Below the pieces are notes generated by a model. The model was not told the origin of the DNA, made no database searches, and was given only the letters and a program-made list of their open reading frames with translations. 64,000 nt of DNA from positions 310,001 to 374,000 of the forward strand of contig NZ_QLLT01000002.1 in the NCBI RefSeq assembly GCF_003259315.1. The letters are read 5' to 3'. The translations under genes and the position numbers were made by a program. Positions 33,286 to 41,711 of the stretch are shown here, one piece after another. This DNA is from Kitasatospora sp. SolWspMP-SS2h. Lineage in GTDB: Bacteria > Actinomycetota > Actinomycetes > Streptomycetales > Streptomycetaceae. Position 1 is the stretch's first letter, and the number at the start of each line of letters is the position of its first letter.

Positions 33286-34602
33286 GTGCTAGGAGAGTAT
33301 CGGATCACCGGTCGGCGGGCCAGCGAGATTGCCGCCGACGTCGAACGCGCGGTCGCGGCGGGGGAGTTGGCCCCGGGCGCCGCCCTGCCCCCGCTGCGCG
33401 ACCTGGCCGTCGAGCTCGGCGTGAACCCCAACACGGTGGCCGCCGCCTACCGCCTGCTGCGCGAGCGCGGCGTCATCGAGACCGCAGGGCGGCGCGGCAG
33501 CCGGGTCCGCCCCCGCCCGGTCACCGCCCCCCGGGACCAGGCCCGGCTGCCCGTCCCGCCCGGCGCCCGCGACCTGTCGGCCGGCAACCCCGACCCGGCC
33601 CTGCTGCCCCCGCTCGGCCCCGCGCTGGCCGCCGCGGCCGCCGGGCCCGCCGTCCTGTACGGGCAGCCGGTCGCCGAGCCCGGGCTGCTCGCCGGGTTCC
33701 GCGCCGAGTTCCGCGCCGACGGCGTCCCCGACGGCGAACTCGCGGTCTGCTCCGGCGCGTTGGACACCATCTCGCGGGTCCTCGCGGCCCACCTGCGCCC
33801 CGGCGACACCGTCGCCGTCGAGGATCCGGGCTGGGGCAGCCTGCTCGACCTGCTGCCCGCGCTCGGCCTGCGCCCGGTCCCCGTCCCGGTCGACGACGAG
33901 GGCCCGCTGCCCGGCCCCGCCGCCGCCGCCCTCGACCACGGCGCCCGCGCCCTGATCGTCACCAGCCGGGCCCAGAACCCCACCGGCGCCGCCCTCACCC
34001 CGGCCCGCGCCGCCGCGCTGCGCGCCGTCCTGGCCGCCCGCCCCGCGACCGTCCTGATCGAGGACGACCACGGCCACGGCATGGTCGACCAGCCCTTCCG
34101 GTCCCTGGCCGCCGGGACGGTCGCGCACTGGACGCTGGTGCGCTCCGCCGCCAAGGCGCTCGCCCCCGACCTGCGGGTCGCGGTCTGCACCGGCGACGCC
34201 GACACCATCGCCCGGGTCCTGGGCCGCCAGCGCCTGGACGCGGGCTGGGTCAGCCACCTGCTCCAGCGCGCCGTCCTCGCACTGCGCCGCGACCCGCCCG
34301 CCCCCGCCCCGGTCTACCGCGCCCGCCGCGACGCCCTGCTCACCGCGCTCGCCGCCCACGGCATCCACGCCCACGGCGCCAGCGGACTCAACGTCTGGGT
34401 CCCCGTCCCCGACGAGACCGCCGCCACCGCCGCCCTGCTCCACCGCGGCTGGGTCACCGCCCCCGGCTCCCGCTTCCGCCTCGCCTCCCCGCCCGGCCTC
34501 CGGATCACCGTCTCCACCCTCACCCCCGCCGAATCCACCGCCCTCGCCGCCGACCTCGCCGCCGTCCTGGCCGCCCCCGCGGCCGGCTCCCGGCTCACCT
34601 GA
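33286..34602 (+). CDS. MocR-type GntR regulator with aminotransferase domain
   Basis: 438 aa. N-terminal GntR winged helix (LPPLRDLAVELGVNPNTVAAAYRLLRERGVIET, about 38-70) joined to a class-I aminotransferase domain (NPDPALLPPLG, VEDPGWGSLLDLLPALG, SRAQNPTGAAL, IEDDHGHGMV, LVRSAAKALAPDLRVAV with the PLP lysine in SAAK). Such regulators sense PLP or an amino acid adduct. The target is most likely the divergent FMN-binding gene, through the palindrome at 33263-33274. Predicted leaderless start. Confidence 0.92.
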   Translation: MLGEYRITGRRASEIAADVERAVAAGELAPGAALPPLRDLAVELGVNPNTVAAAYRLLRERGVIETAGRRGSRVRPRPVTAPRDQARLPVPPGARDLSAGNPDPALLPPLGPALAAAAAGPAVLYGQPVAEPGLLAGFRAEFRADGVPDGELAVCSGALDTISRVLAAHLRPGDTVAVEDPGWGSLLDLLPALGLRPVPVPVDDEGPLPGPAAAALDHGARALIVTSRAQNPTGAALTPARAAALRAVLAARPATVLIEDDHGHGMVDQPFRSLAAGTVAHWTLVRSAAKALAPDLRVAVCTGDADTIARVLGRQRLDAGWVSHLLQRAVLALRRDPPAPAPVYRARRDALLTALAAHGIHAHGASGLNVWVPVPDETAATAALLHRGWVTAPGSRFRLASPPGLRITVSTLTPAESTALAADLAAVLAAPAAGSRLT

Positions 34603-34877
34603 GCGGACTCGCCCCCGTGCCGGTCCACCTTGAGCGCCTGCGCCCCGCGGACCCCGGCCCCCGCTCGCCGAGGTCCGCACCCCGTACGGCCCGGCCTTCG
34701 CGCGCCGGCGCGGCGACCCGGCAGTCCCGCCCGGCCGGATCGAGGCCGCCGTCCCGCGCGGCCGCGCCGAGCCGTACCCGCACCGCCTCCGGTGGCTGTC
34801 ATGTCCGCGAGGAATAGCGGGCGTCCCGTCCCGGTTGTGCACGACGCACCGACCAGACGACCGGGAAGGACCCCGCC
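34603..34877. other. 275-bp gap with possible coding remnant
   Basis: No complete gene. The frame from 34664 reads LAEVRTPYGPAFARRRGD and GRIEAAVPRGRAEPYPHRLRWL with good GC3 bias, which looks protein-like but has no start and runs out of frame sense after about 34805. It may be the end of a lost gene; I could not name a family. Confidence 0.35.
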
Positions 34878-35000
34878 ATGCGCGTCCGAAACTCGCTCCG
34901 CTCCCTGAAGGCCAAGCCCGGCGCGCAGGTGGTCCGCCGCCGCGGGCGCACCTTCGTGATCAACCGGAGGGATCCGCGCTTCAAGGCCCGCCAGGGCTGA
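34878..35000 (+). CDS. rpmJ: 50S ribosomal protein bL36, zinc-free paralogue
   Basis: 40 aa: [40 protein letters not shown]. It lacks the Cys/His zinc ribbon of the standard bL36, so it is the C-minus form that actinomycetes make when zinc is scarce, normally under Zur. No convincing Zur box was seen in the 275 bp upstream. AAGGA is 8 nt before the ATG. A strong hairpin follows. Confidence 0.9.
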   Translation: MRVRNSLRSLKAKPGAQVVRRRGRTFVINRRDPRFKARQG

Positions 35001-35007
35001 GCACCGC

Positions 35008-35043
35008 GAAGGCCCCGACCCGGAGGAACCGGGCGGGGCCTTC
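35008..35043. terminator. Strong hairpin between rpmJ and the NADH dehydrogenase gene
   Basis: Ten-bp outer stem (35008-35017 with 35034-35043) and 5-bp inner stem (35019-35023 with 35029-35033) separated by one bulged base, loop of 5 nt. Starts 8 nt after the rpmJ stop; a convergent gene follows. Confidence 0.8.
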
Positions 35044-35081
35044 CGCCGTGCGGCGGGCGCTCAACACTCAGCGCCCGGGGC

Positions 35082-36440
35082 TCAGCCCTTGGCCAGCAGC
35101 GACTGCGCGTGCTCGCGGACCTCGTCGCGGGACAGGTACGCGTCGGTGTACTCGAAGTCGCGCAGCCGGGCGGGCTGGCGGGCCAGGAAGCCGGTGCGGA
35201 CGAAGTCGTCGCCCGCGGTGGCGTTCAGCAGCCAGTTGGCCGCCGTGCGGTACTTCGCCGCGTTGGTGCGCATCGCCATCACGTGGTAGCCGCGGGCCAC
35301 CGCCTGCGCGGGCGCGCCGTGCAGCTCGATCCCCAGCGGCTTGGACACCGCGTCCTTGCCGCCCAGGTCGACCACCAGGCCCAGGTCCTTGTGGAAGTAC
35401 GGCTGCAGCGGCTGGTTGCGCAGCGCCGCCACCAGGTTGTCGGCGACCTTCTTGCCCTGCCGGGCCGAGTGCTGCGCGGTCGGCGGGCACACCGCCCCGT
35501 CGCCCTTGGCCAGGTCCGGCACCGCCGCCGCGTCGCCTAGCGCGAAGACGCCCTCGAACTGCGGCACCCGCATCTCCGCCGTCACCGCCAGCCGTCCGCG
35601 CACCGTCTCCGCGCCCAGCGTGCCCACCAGCGGGGAGGCGGCCACGCCGGCCGTCCAGATCAGGGTCCGGCACGGCAGGGTCCGCCCGTCGGTGAACTTC
35701 ACCGTCTCCGGGCCGACCTCGGCGATCGACACGCCCAGCGACACGTCCACGCCCCGCGCGCGCAGGATCTCCATCGCGGTGACGCCCAGCTTGTCGCCCA
35801 GCTCGGGCATCAGCCGCGGCGCGATGTCGATCAGGTGCCACTTGATCAGCTGCGGGTCCAGCCGCGGGTAGCGCTTGGCCGCCGCGGTGGTCAGCCGCTG
35901 CAGGCAGGCCGCCGTCTCGGTGCCCGCGTACCCGCCGCCGACCACCACGAACTGGAGCCGGGAGGCCCGCTCGTTCTCGTCCATCGACGCGGACGCCAGG
36001 TCGAGCTGGGCGATCACGTGGTCGCGGATGTAGGTGGCCTCGGCGAGCGTCTTCATGCCGCGCGCGTAGTCCGGCAGGCCGGGGATGTCGAAGGTCCGGG
36101 TGACGCTGCCCGGCGCGAGCACCAGGTAGTCGTACTTCTCCGCGACCACCTCGTCGGTGATCTTGCGGACCACGGCGACCTTCGAGCGCGGATCGATGCC
36201 GATCGCCCCGCCCGGCACGATGTGGGTGCGCCGCAGCGAGCGCCGCAGCGAGACCGCCACCGACTGCGGGGTCAGCACCCCGGCCGCGACGTGCGGCAGC
36301 AGCGGCAGGTACAGCTGGTACGAGAACGGCGTGACCAGGGAGATCTCCGCCTCGGAGGGGGCGAGCTTGCGCTCCAGGCGGCGCGCGCACTCGAGTCCGG
36401 CGAAGCCGCCGCCGACGATCAGGATCCGAGGTCGTTCCAT
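35082..36440 (-). CDS. ndh: Type II NADH dehydrogenase (NAD(P)/FAD-dependent oxidoreductase)
   Basis: 452 aa two-dinucleotide-binding-domain flavoprotein. FAD site ILIVGGGFAGLECARRL at the N-terminus, NADH site FVVVGGGYAGTETAACL mid-protein, and FALGDAAAV with the FAD-contacting Asp. The VCPPTAQHSARQGK segment and a C-terminal amphipathic region fit membrane-peripheral NDH-2 enzymes, which pass electrons from NADH to menaquinone without pumping. The ATG at 36440 has GGGG at 6-nt spacing; ATG at 36446 is an alternative giving two more residues. Confidence 0.88.
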   Translation of the reverse strand: MERPRILIVGGGFAGLECARRLERKLAPSEAEISLVTPFSYQLYLPLLPHVAAGVLTPQSVAVSLRRSLRRTHIVPGGAIGIDPRSKVAVVRKITDEVVAEKYDYLVLAPGSVTRTFDIPGLPDYARGMKTLAEATYIRDHVIAQLDLASASMDENERASRLQFVVVGGGYAGTETAACLQRLTTAAAKRYPRLDPQLIKWHLIDIAPRLMPELGDKLGVTAMEILRARGVDVSLGVSIAEVGPETVKFTDGRTLPCRTLIWTAGVAASPLVGTLGAETVRGRLAVTAEMRVPQFEGVFALGDAAAVPDLAKGDGAVCPPTAQHSARQGKKVADNLVAALRNQPLQPYFHKDLGLVVDLGGKDAVSKPLGIELHGAPAQAVARGYHVMAMRTNAAKYRTAANWLLNATAGDDFVRTGFLARQPARLRDFEYTDAYLSRDEVREHAQSLLAKG

Positions 36441-36582
36441 CTTCATCCCCTACTGTGTGCAGGTCCGTGAGTGGCAAGGACGACTGTTGGCCACACTCGC
36501 ACGGGGTAACGGCGGGTGCATCTCCAACGCCCGCCCGACGCCTGCCCGGCCGCCGCCGAGCCATGCCACCGCCCCGGGCCGC

Positions 36583-36588
36583 TAGGCT
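36583..36588 (+). promoter_or_regulatory. -10 element (TAGGCT), leaderless start of the HipA-like gene
   Basis: TAGGCT ends 6 nt before ATG 36595. Confidence 0.55.
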
Positions 36589-36594
36589 GTCCGG

Positions 36595-37353
36595 ATGCTC
36601 TCCGAGGTGACGGCCGTCCGCTACGCGACGCCGCTGCGCGAAGGCGGTTCGATGCCCGGCCTGGTCGAGGCCGACGACCGCCGCCTGTACGTCCTGAAGT
36701 GGGTCGGCGCGGCCCAGGGCCGCAAGGCGCTGGTGGCCGAGGTGCTGGCCGGCGAGCTGGGCCGCCGGCTCGGCCTGCCGGTGCCCGAACTGGCCCTGGT
36801 GGACCTGGACCCGGTACTGGCCCGCAGCGAGCCCGAGGTGCAGATCCAGGACCAGATGCGGGCCAGCGGCGGCACCAACCTCGGCATGGCGTACGTCCCG
36901 GGGGCGCTGAACTTCGACCCGCTCTGCTTCGAGGTGGACGAGGACACCGCCGCCCGGGTGCTCTGGTTCGACGCCCTGATCGGCAACGTCGACCGCTCCT
37001 GGCGCAACCCCAACCTGCTGGTCGCGGCCGGCGGGCTGCGGCTGATCGACCACGGCGCCAGCCTGGTCTTCCACCACAGCTGGCCGGGCGCCGAGAAGTG
37101 GCGCCGCAGGCCCTACGACGCCTCCGACCACGCGCTGCGGCACGCCGTCGGCCGCCTGCCGCTGGTCGACGCCGACCTCGCCGACCTCGCCGCCGGGGCG
37201 CTGCCCGCCGCGGTCGCCGCCGTCCCGGACGTCTGGCTGGCCGACGAGCCCGGCTTCACCGGTCCCGCGGAGGTCCGCGCCGCGTACACCGCACAGCTCA
37301 CCGCCCGCCTGGCCGGGCCCCGCGACTGGCTCCCGGAGGTGGCGGCCCGATGA
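36595..37353 (+). CDS. HipA-like kinase-fold protein
   Basis: 252 aa, shorter than HipA toxins (~440). It keeps the kinase-core pattern: VLKWVGAAQGRKALVAEVLAGELGRRLGLPVPE (Lys and Glu for ATP), LWFDALIGNVDRSWRNPNLLV (catalytic NxDR-loop and metal-binding Asn) and LRLIDHGASLVF (the DHG metal-binding Asp). It lacks the N-terminal HipA subdomain and has no HipB-like antitoxin next to it. Instead it overlaps a DUF3037 gene (ATGA). Phosphoacceptor unknown; a protein or small-molecule kinase role is inferred. Confidence 0.82.
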   Translation: MLSEVTAVRYATPLREGGSMPGLVEADDRRLYVLKWVGAAQGRKALVAEVLAGELGRRLGLPVPELALVDLDPVLARSEPEVQIQDQMRASGGTNLGMAYVPGALNFDPLCFEVDEDTAARVLWFDALIGNVDRSWRNPNLLVAAGGLRLIDHGASLVFHHSWPGAEKWRRRPYDASDHALRHAVGRLPLVDADLADLAAGALPAAVAAVPDVWLADEPGFTGPAEVRAAYTAQLTARLAGPRDWLPEVAAR

Positions 37354-37754
37354 CCGACCTGCCCGTGCCCGGACACCCGGCCCACGACTACGAGTACGCC
37401 CTGATCCGGGCCGTGCCCCGGGTCGAGCGCGGCGAGTGCGTCAACATCGGCGTGCTGCTGTACTGCCGCCACGCCGAGTACCTGGGCGCCCGCACCCACC
37501 TCGACCAGGGCCGCCTGCTCGCCCTGGACGCGCTGGCCGACGCGGCCGGCGTGCGGCGCGCGCTGCGCGGCATCGAGGCGGTCTGCGCGGGCGGCGAGGC
37601 GGCCGGCCCGGCCGCCCGGGACAGCGCCGGGCAGCGCTTCCGCTGGCTGACCGCCCCGCGCAGCGCCGTGGTCCAGCCCGGCCCGGTGCACACCGGGCTG
37701 ACCACCGACCCGGACGCGGAACTGCACCACCTGTTCGACCGGCTGGTGCTCTGA
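37350..37754 (+). CDS. DUF3037 family protein
   Basis: 134 aa. YEYALIRAVPRVERGECVNIGVLLYCRHAEYLGAR is the DUF3037 core, and the protein ends LHHLFDRLVL. Function unknown. The start overlaps the stop of the HipA-like gene by ATGA, so the two are translated as a pair, an arrangement that recurs in bacteria as far as I know. It could be the cognate substrate or inhibitor of the kinase. Confidence 0.85.
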   Translation: MTDLPVPGHPAHDYEYALIRAVPRVERGECVNIGVLLYCRHAEYLGARTHLDQGRLLALDALADAAGVRRALRGIEAVCAGGEAAGPAARDSAGQRFRWLTAPRSAVVQPGPVHTGLTTDPDAELHHLFDRLVL

Positions 37755-37845
37755 GCGGACCCGCCGCGACGGACGTCCACCCGCCGCCCGCCTGCCGCGA
37801 ACCACTTGCCGGACTCAATACTGGAGCCGCTGAAACGAATGGGCG

Positions 37846-37851
37846 TACCCT
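37846..37851 (+). promoter_or_regulatory. -10 element (TACCCT), leaderless start of the MarR gene
   Basis: TACCCT ends 7 nt before ATG 37859. Confidence 0.55.
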
Positions 37852-37858
37852 GACCGCC

Positions 37859-38320
37859 ATGGGCAGCACCACAGGCACCGGCACCGCACCCTCCACCACC
37901 GAGCTGATGGAACAGATCGCGGCCGTCGGCACCGCCTACTTCCAGGACTACGCCGCCGCCGCGGCCCGCCACGGCCTCAACTCCTCCCAGGCCAAGGCGC
38001 TCAAGGCGGTCCTCGAACCCGTCCCGATGCGCGCCCTGGCCGGCCGCCTCGGCTGCGACGCCTCCAACGTCACCGGCATCGTCGACCGCCTCGAAACGCT
38101 CGGCTACGCCCGCCGCGAGGCCGCCGCCGCCGACCGCCGGGTCAAGATCGTCACCATCACCGACCAGGGCCGCGAGGTCCTCGACCGGATCCGCGACGAC
38201 ATGACCCGAGCCCGCGCCGCCTTCGACAGCCTCGACCCCGACCAGCGCACCGCCCTCGCCGGGCTCTGCGACCAGGTCCTGCCGCTGCTGCTGCGCCCCT
38301 GCACCCCGCCGCCGCAGTGA
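37859..38320 (+). CDS. MarR family transcriptional regulator
   Basis: 153 aa winged helix: HGLNSSQAKALKAVLEPVPMRALAGRLGCDASNVTGIVDRLETLGYARREAAAADRRVKIVTITDQGREVL covers the recognition helix and wing in the standard MarR order. No Cys in the DNA-binding part, so direct thiol sensing is unlikely. Targets are not evident: both neighbours lie on the same strand with their own -10 elements. The start fits a -10-like TACCCT 7 nt upstream. Confidence 0.9.
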   Translation: MGSTTGTGTAPSTTELMEQIAAVGTAYFQDYAAAAARHGLNSSQAKALKAVLEPVPMRALAGRLGCDASNVTGIVDRLETLGYARREAAAADRRVKIVTITDQGREVLDRIRDDMTRARAAFDSLDPDQRTALAGLCDQVLPLLLRPCTPPPQ

Positions 38321-38337
38321 CCGTCGGTGGCGTGCCG

Positions 38338-38343
38338 TACGCT
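38338..38343 (+). promoter_or_regulatory. -10 element (TACGCT), leaderless start of the DUF2797 gene
   Basis: TACGCT ends 6 nt before ATG 38350. Confidence 0.55.
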
Positions 38344-38349
38344 CACCGC

Positions 38350-39261
38350 ATGCACCAGGCGAACGGATGGACCGCCACCGGGCTGCGCTGGCAGGACGGC
38401 GCGCCCCTCCTCACCGCCAGCGAGGGCCGGCAGCGCCACGACCGCCCGCTCACCGACGGCCTGGCCGTCGCCTGGCGGATCTCCGGCCCCCGCCGCTGCA
38501 CCGGCGCGCACACCGAGCGCGGCCACCGGCCCTGCCCGCACCACGCCACCGTCCAGCCCGAGGGCACCACCAGCCAGTGCCCGAGCTGCCAGAACGCCGA
38601 CCGCGGCCTCCAGCTCGCCCGGGACCGCATCCTCGACGACGGCCGCGACTACCGCCTCTACCTCGCCTGGTTCGCCCCCGGCCTGCTCAAGGTCGGCCTC
38701 ACCGCCGAGGAGCGCGGCACCGTCCGCCTGCTCGAACAGGCCGCCCTCGCCTGGACGTTCATCGCCCGCGGCCCGCTGCCCGCCGTCCGCCGGGCCGAAC
38801 TCGCCCTCGCCCACGCCCGGTTGGCCCGCGAGCGGATTCCCGCCGCCGCCAAGTACCCGGCCTGGTGGCAGCTGCCCGCCCCCGCCGAGCGGCGGGCCGC
38901 GCTCACCGCCGCCCGCACCCGCGCCCACCGGCTGCTGGCCGAGCAGGGGCACGAACAGCTGGAACCGCTGCCCGACCACCCCGTCACCGACCAGGTCGAG
39001 CTCTTCGGCCTCACCGGCGGCGCCCCCGACCGCTACCAGCAGGTCACCTCGCTCGCCGACGGCGCCCGGCTGGCCGGCCGGCTGCGCCGCCCGATCGGCG
39101 GCCACCTCTTTCTCGACCGCCCCGACGGCCTCCCGCTGCTGCTCGACACCCGCCTGCTCACCGGCTGGACGCTGCACGCCGAACCCGACGGCCCCGGCTG
39201 CGCGGGGCTGACCCTGCTCACCAGGGCCCGGCCCGAGGCCGAACAGGACGCCCTGTTCTGA
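38350..39261 (+). CDS. DUF2797 family protein
   Basis: 303 aa. Two Cys/His clusters (RRCTGAHTERGHRPCPHH and QCPSCQN) look like a zinc-binding site, followed by YRLYLAWFAPGLLKVGLTAEERGTVRLLEQAA, which is reminiscent of a GIY-YIG-like nuclease core (YLAWF...LKVGLT), and a C-terminal ~150 residues. DUF2797 proteins have no established role. The start follows a -10-like TACGCT by 6 nt. Confidence 0.8.
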   Translation: MHQANGWTATGLRWQDGAPLLTASEGRQRHDRPLTDGLAVAWRISGPRRCTGAHTERGHRPCPHHATVQPEGTTSQCPSCQNADRGLQLARDRILDDGRDYRLYLAWFAPGLLKVGLTAEERGTVRLLEQAALAWTFIARGPLPAVRRAELALAHARLARERIPAAAKYPAWWQLPAPAERRAALTAARTRAHRLLAEQGHEQLEPLPDHPVTDQVELFGLTGGAPDRYQQVTSLADGARLAGRLRRPIGGHLFLDRPDGLPLLLDTRLLTGWTLHAEPDGPGCAGLTLLTRARPEAEQDALF

Positions 39262-39289
39262 GCCCCGGGCCCGAGCGACGGCCGGGGGT

Positions 39290-39646
39290 TCAGCCCCGCT
39301 TCCGGGCCTCCTGCTTCTGCCGCGCGCCCAGCGCCGCCAGCGCCATGTCCTGCGCCTGCGACTTCAGGTTCTTGTAGCCGTACCCGCGGTCGGTCAGCCA
39401 CAGCTCCGCCGCCGTCTCGGCCCGCACCGCCGCCGCCACCACGTCCTCCTCCGCCTCCCCGTGCTCCAGGAACCGGAAGGTGAAGAACGGCCGCGCCGAC
39501 AGGTCGTACGTCAGGTGCCCCTCCTCGGTGAACTCCGCGCGGAGCACGTCGTGCTCCGCCGCCCGGGCCTGCAACCCGGCCCGCTGCTCGTCGGTCAGGG
39601 CGTCGAAGGAGCCGCGGACCGTGATCCGGAAGGTGCGCTTGGTCAT
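39290..39646 (-). CDS. DUF6204 family protein
   Basis: 118 aa. TKRTFRITVRGSFDALTDEQRAGL, TYDLSARPFFTFRFL and WLTDRGYGYKNLKSQAQDMA are the DUF6204 pattern known from Streptomycetaceae. Small soluble alpha/beta protein, no known function. It is convergent with the DUF2797 gene and divergent from purB. Confidence 0.85.
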   Translation of the reverse strand: MTKRTFRITVRGSFDALTDEQRAGLQARAAEHDVLRAEFTEEGHLTYDLSARPFFTFRFLEHGEAEEDVVAAAVRAETAAELWLTDRGYGYKNLKSQAQDMALAALGARQKQEARKRG

Positions 39647-39725
39647 GCCCGGACCCTAACCCGCCGACCCCGCCGCGCTCATCCCGGTTTCCGGACGCGC
39701 CGCGTGCTCGCCTGACCTCGACTGT

Positions 39726-39731
39726 TAGGCT
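39726..39731 (+). promoter_or_regulatory. -10 element (TAGGCT), leaderless start of purB
   Basis: TAGGCT ends 8 nt before GTG 39740; no ribosome site is present. Confidence 0.6.
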
Positions 39732-39739
39732 TGCGAAAC

Positions 39740-41170
39740 GTGAGCGCGAAGCCCAAGATCCCCAATGTCCTGGCCTCCCGGTACGCCTCGGCGACCCTGG
39801 CCCAGCTGTGGTCCCCCGAGCACAAGGTGGTCCTGGAACGCCACCTGTGGCTGGCCGTCCTCAAGGCGCAGCAGGACCTCGGCATCGAGGTGCCGGCCAC
39901 CGCGATCGCCGACTACGAGCGGGTGGTGGACCAGGTCGACCTGGCGTCCATCGCCGCCCGCGAGAAGGTCACCCGGCACGACGTGAAGGCCCGGATCGAG
40001 GAGTTCTCCGAGCTCGCCGGGCACGAGCAGATCCACAAGGGCATGACCTCGCGCGACCTCACCGAGAACGTCGAGCAGCTGCAGATCCGCCAGTCGCTGG
40101 AGCACGTCCGCGACCGCACGGTGGCCGTGCTGGTCCGTCTGGGCCGCCTCGCCGCCCAGTACGGCGAGCTGGTCATGGCCGGCCGCTCGCACAACGTCGC
40201 CGCCCAGGCCACCACCCTCGGCAAGCGCTTCGCGACCGCCGCCGACGAGGTCCTGGTCGCCTTCGTCCGGCTCGAGGAGCTGATCGCCCGCTACCCGCTG
40301 CGCGGCATCAAGGGCCCGGTCGGCACCGCCCAGGACATGCTCGACCTGCTCGGCGGCGACGCCGAAAAGCTCGCCGAGCTGGAACGCCGGGTCGCCGGGC
40401 ACCTCGGCTTCGAGAACGTGTTCACCTCGGTCGGCCAGGTCTACCCGCGCTCGCTCGACTACGACGTGGTCTCCGCGCTCGTCCAGCTCGCCGCCGGCCC
40501 CTCCAGCCTGGCCAAGACCATCCGCCTGATGGCCGGCCACGAGCTGGTCACCGAGGGCTTCAAGGCCGGCCAGGTCGGCTCCTCGGCGATGCCGCACAAG
40601 ATGAACACCCGCTCCTGCGAGCGCGTCAACGGCCTGGCCGTCATCCTGCGCGGCTACGCCTCGATGACCGCCGAGCTCGGCGGCGACCAGTGGAACGAGG
40701 GCGACGTCTCCTGCTCCGTGGTGCGCCGGGTCGCGCTGCCGGACGCGTTCTTCGCCTTCGACGGCCTGCTGGAGACCTTCCTGACCGTCCTCGACGAGTT
40801 CGGCGCCTTCCCCGCCGTGATCGAGGCCGAACTGGACCGCTACCTGCCGTTCCTGGCCACCACCAAGGTCCTGATGGGCGCGGTGCGGGCCGGCGTCGGC
40901 CGGGAGGCCGCGCACGAGGTCATCAAGGAGCACGCGGTGGCCGCCGCGCTCGCCATGCGCGAGGGCGCCCGCGAGAACACCCTGGTGCCCGGCCTGGCCG
41001 CCGACCCGCGCATCCCGCTGGACCACGCCGCGCTGGACGCCCTACTGGCCGACCGGCTCTCCTTCACCGGCGCCGCCGCCGCCCAGGTCGGCGAGCTGGT
41101 CCGGCGCATCGAGAAGGTGGCCGCCGCCCACCCGGAGGCCGCCAAGTACGCGCCCGGCGACATCCTCTGA
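39740..41170 (+). CDS. purB: Adenylosuccinate lyase
   Basis: 476 aa. Fumarase/aspartase superfamily: HKGMTSRDLTENVEQLQIRQSL, RSHNVAAQATTLGKRFA and the signature GSSAMPHKMNTRSCERV with the catalytic Ser loop. It catalyses two steps of purine synthesis, SAICAR to AICAR and adenylosuccinate to AMP, both releasing fumarate. It stands alone here, not in a pur operon. GTG 39740 is preceded by a -10-like TAGGCT at leaderless spacing. A strong hairpin follows. Confidence 0.97.
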   Translation: MSAKPKIPNVLASRYASATLAQLWSPEHKVVLERHLWLAVLKAQQDLGIEVPATAIADYERVVDQVDLASIAAREKVTRHDVKARIEEFSELAGHEQIHKGMTSRDLTENVEQLQIRQSLEHVRDRTVAVLVRLGRLAAQYGELVMAGRSHNVAAQATTLGKRFATAADEVLVAFVRLEELIARYPLRGIKGPVGTAQDMLDLLGGDAEKLAELERRVAGHLGFENVFTSVGQVYPRSLDYDVVSALVQLAAGPSSLAKTIRLMAGHELVTEGFKAGQVGSSAMPHKMNTRSCERVNGLAVILRGYASMTAELGGDQWNEGDVSCSVVRRVALPDAFFAFDGLLETFLTVLDEFGAFPAVIEAELDRYLPFLATTKVLMGAVRAGVGREAAHEVIKEHAVAAALAMREGARENTLVPGLAADPRIPLDHAALDALLADRLSFTGAAAAQVGELVRRIEKVAAAHPEAAKYAPGDIL

Positions 41171-41186
41171 CGCACCGTCAGCCACC

Positions 41187-41225
41187 GCGCGGCCCGTCCC
41201 GGAACAGCTCCGGGGCGGGCCGCGC
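41187..41225 (+). terminator. Strong hairpin after purB
   Basis: Ten-bp outer stem (41187-41196 with 41216-41225), mismatch, then 5-bp inner stem (41198-41202 with 41210-41214) and a 7-nt loop, 17 nt after the purB stop. Confidence 0.8.
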
Positions 41226-41381
41226 CCGGTTCCCGGGGACCGCCGCGCCGCCCGGGGGAGGGAATCGGCCCGAAGCCGGGATCGGACGACGGCCGGGCGG
41301 GGTACACCGCAGGTGTCCGTCACTGCGGGGACGGTGAGGACGCCGACGGCGGCGGTGCCCAGCACACCCGGAGAGCCAGCC

Positions 41382-41711
41382 ATGCGAGCCACCAAACGGT
41401 CGGCCGGCGCCCCCACCGGCGGCGCCGCCCCCAGGGCCGGGATCAGCGTCGCCTACGTCGGCCTGTGCGGCGCGGCCGACCTGCTGCTCTCCGGCGCCCT
41501 GGCCCGGCTGCTGGCCGGCACCGCCACCGGGGTCCTCCCGCTGCTGCTCTTCCTGGCCTTCTTCCTCCCGCTCGGCGCCCTCGCCCTGCTGGGCACCGAA
41601 CCGGCCGACCGCGCCGCCACCCGCCTGCTCACCCGGCCCGCCCGCCCCGTCCCGGACCGGCCGCCGAACGCTACGCCGACCGGCCCACCCGCCGGACAGC
41701 CCCGCGACTAG
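41382..41711 (+). CDS. Small membrane protein
   Basis: 109 aa. The family is not recognised. Two membrane helices (about residues 21-43 and 48-70: VAYVGLCGAADLLLSGALARLL and LPLLLFLAFFLPLGALALLG) with a basic N-terminus and a Pro/Arg-rich C-terminal tail. GGAGAG is 8 nt before the ATG; GTG 41313 in frame is an unlikely longer start. Its stop codon TAG lies inside the left CTAG of the MITE-like element. Confidence 0.65.
   Translation: MRATKRSAGAPTGGAAPRAGISVAYVGLCGAADLLLSGALARLLAGTATGVLPLLLFLAFFLPLGALALLGTEPADRAATRLLTRPARPVPDRPPNATPTGPPAGQPRD

Noticed and set aside
34450..34880. Zur box upstream of the zinc-free bL36 gene
   Set aside because: Expected from family knowledge, but no sequence close to the TGAAAATGATTTTCA type was found in the gap.
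36595..37754. Classical HipBA toxin-antitoxin operon
   Set aside because: No HipB-like helix-turn-helix protein is present and the HipA-like protein is too short; DUF3037 has no DNA-binding features.
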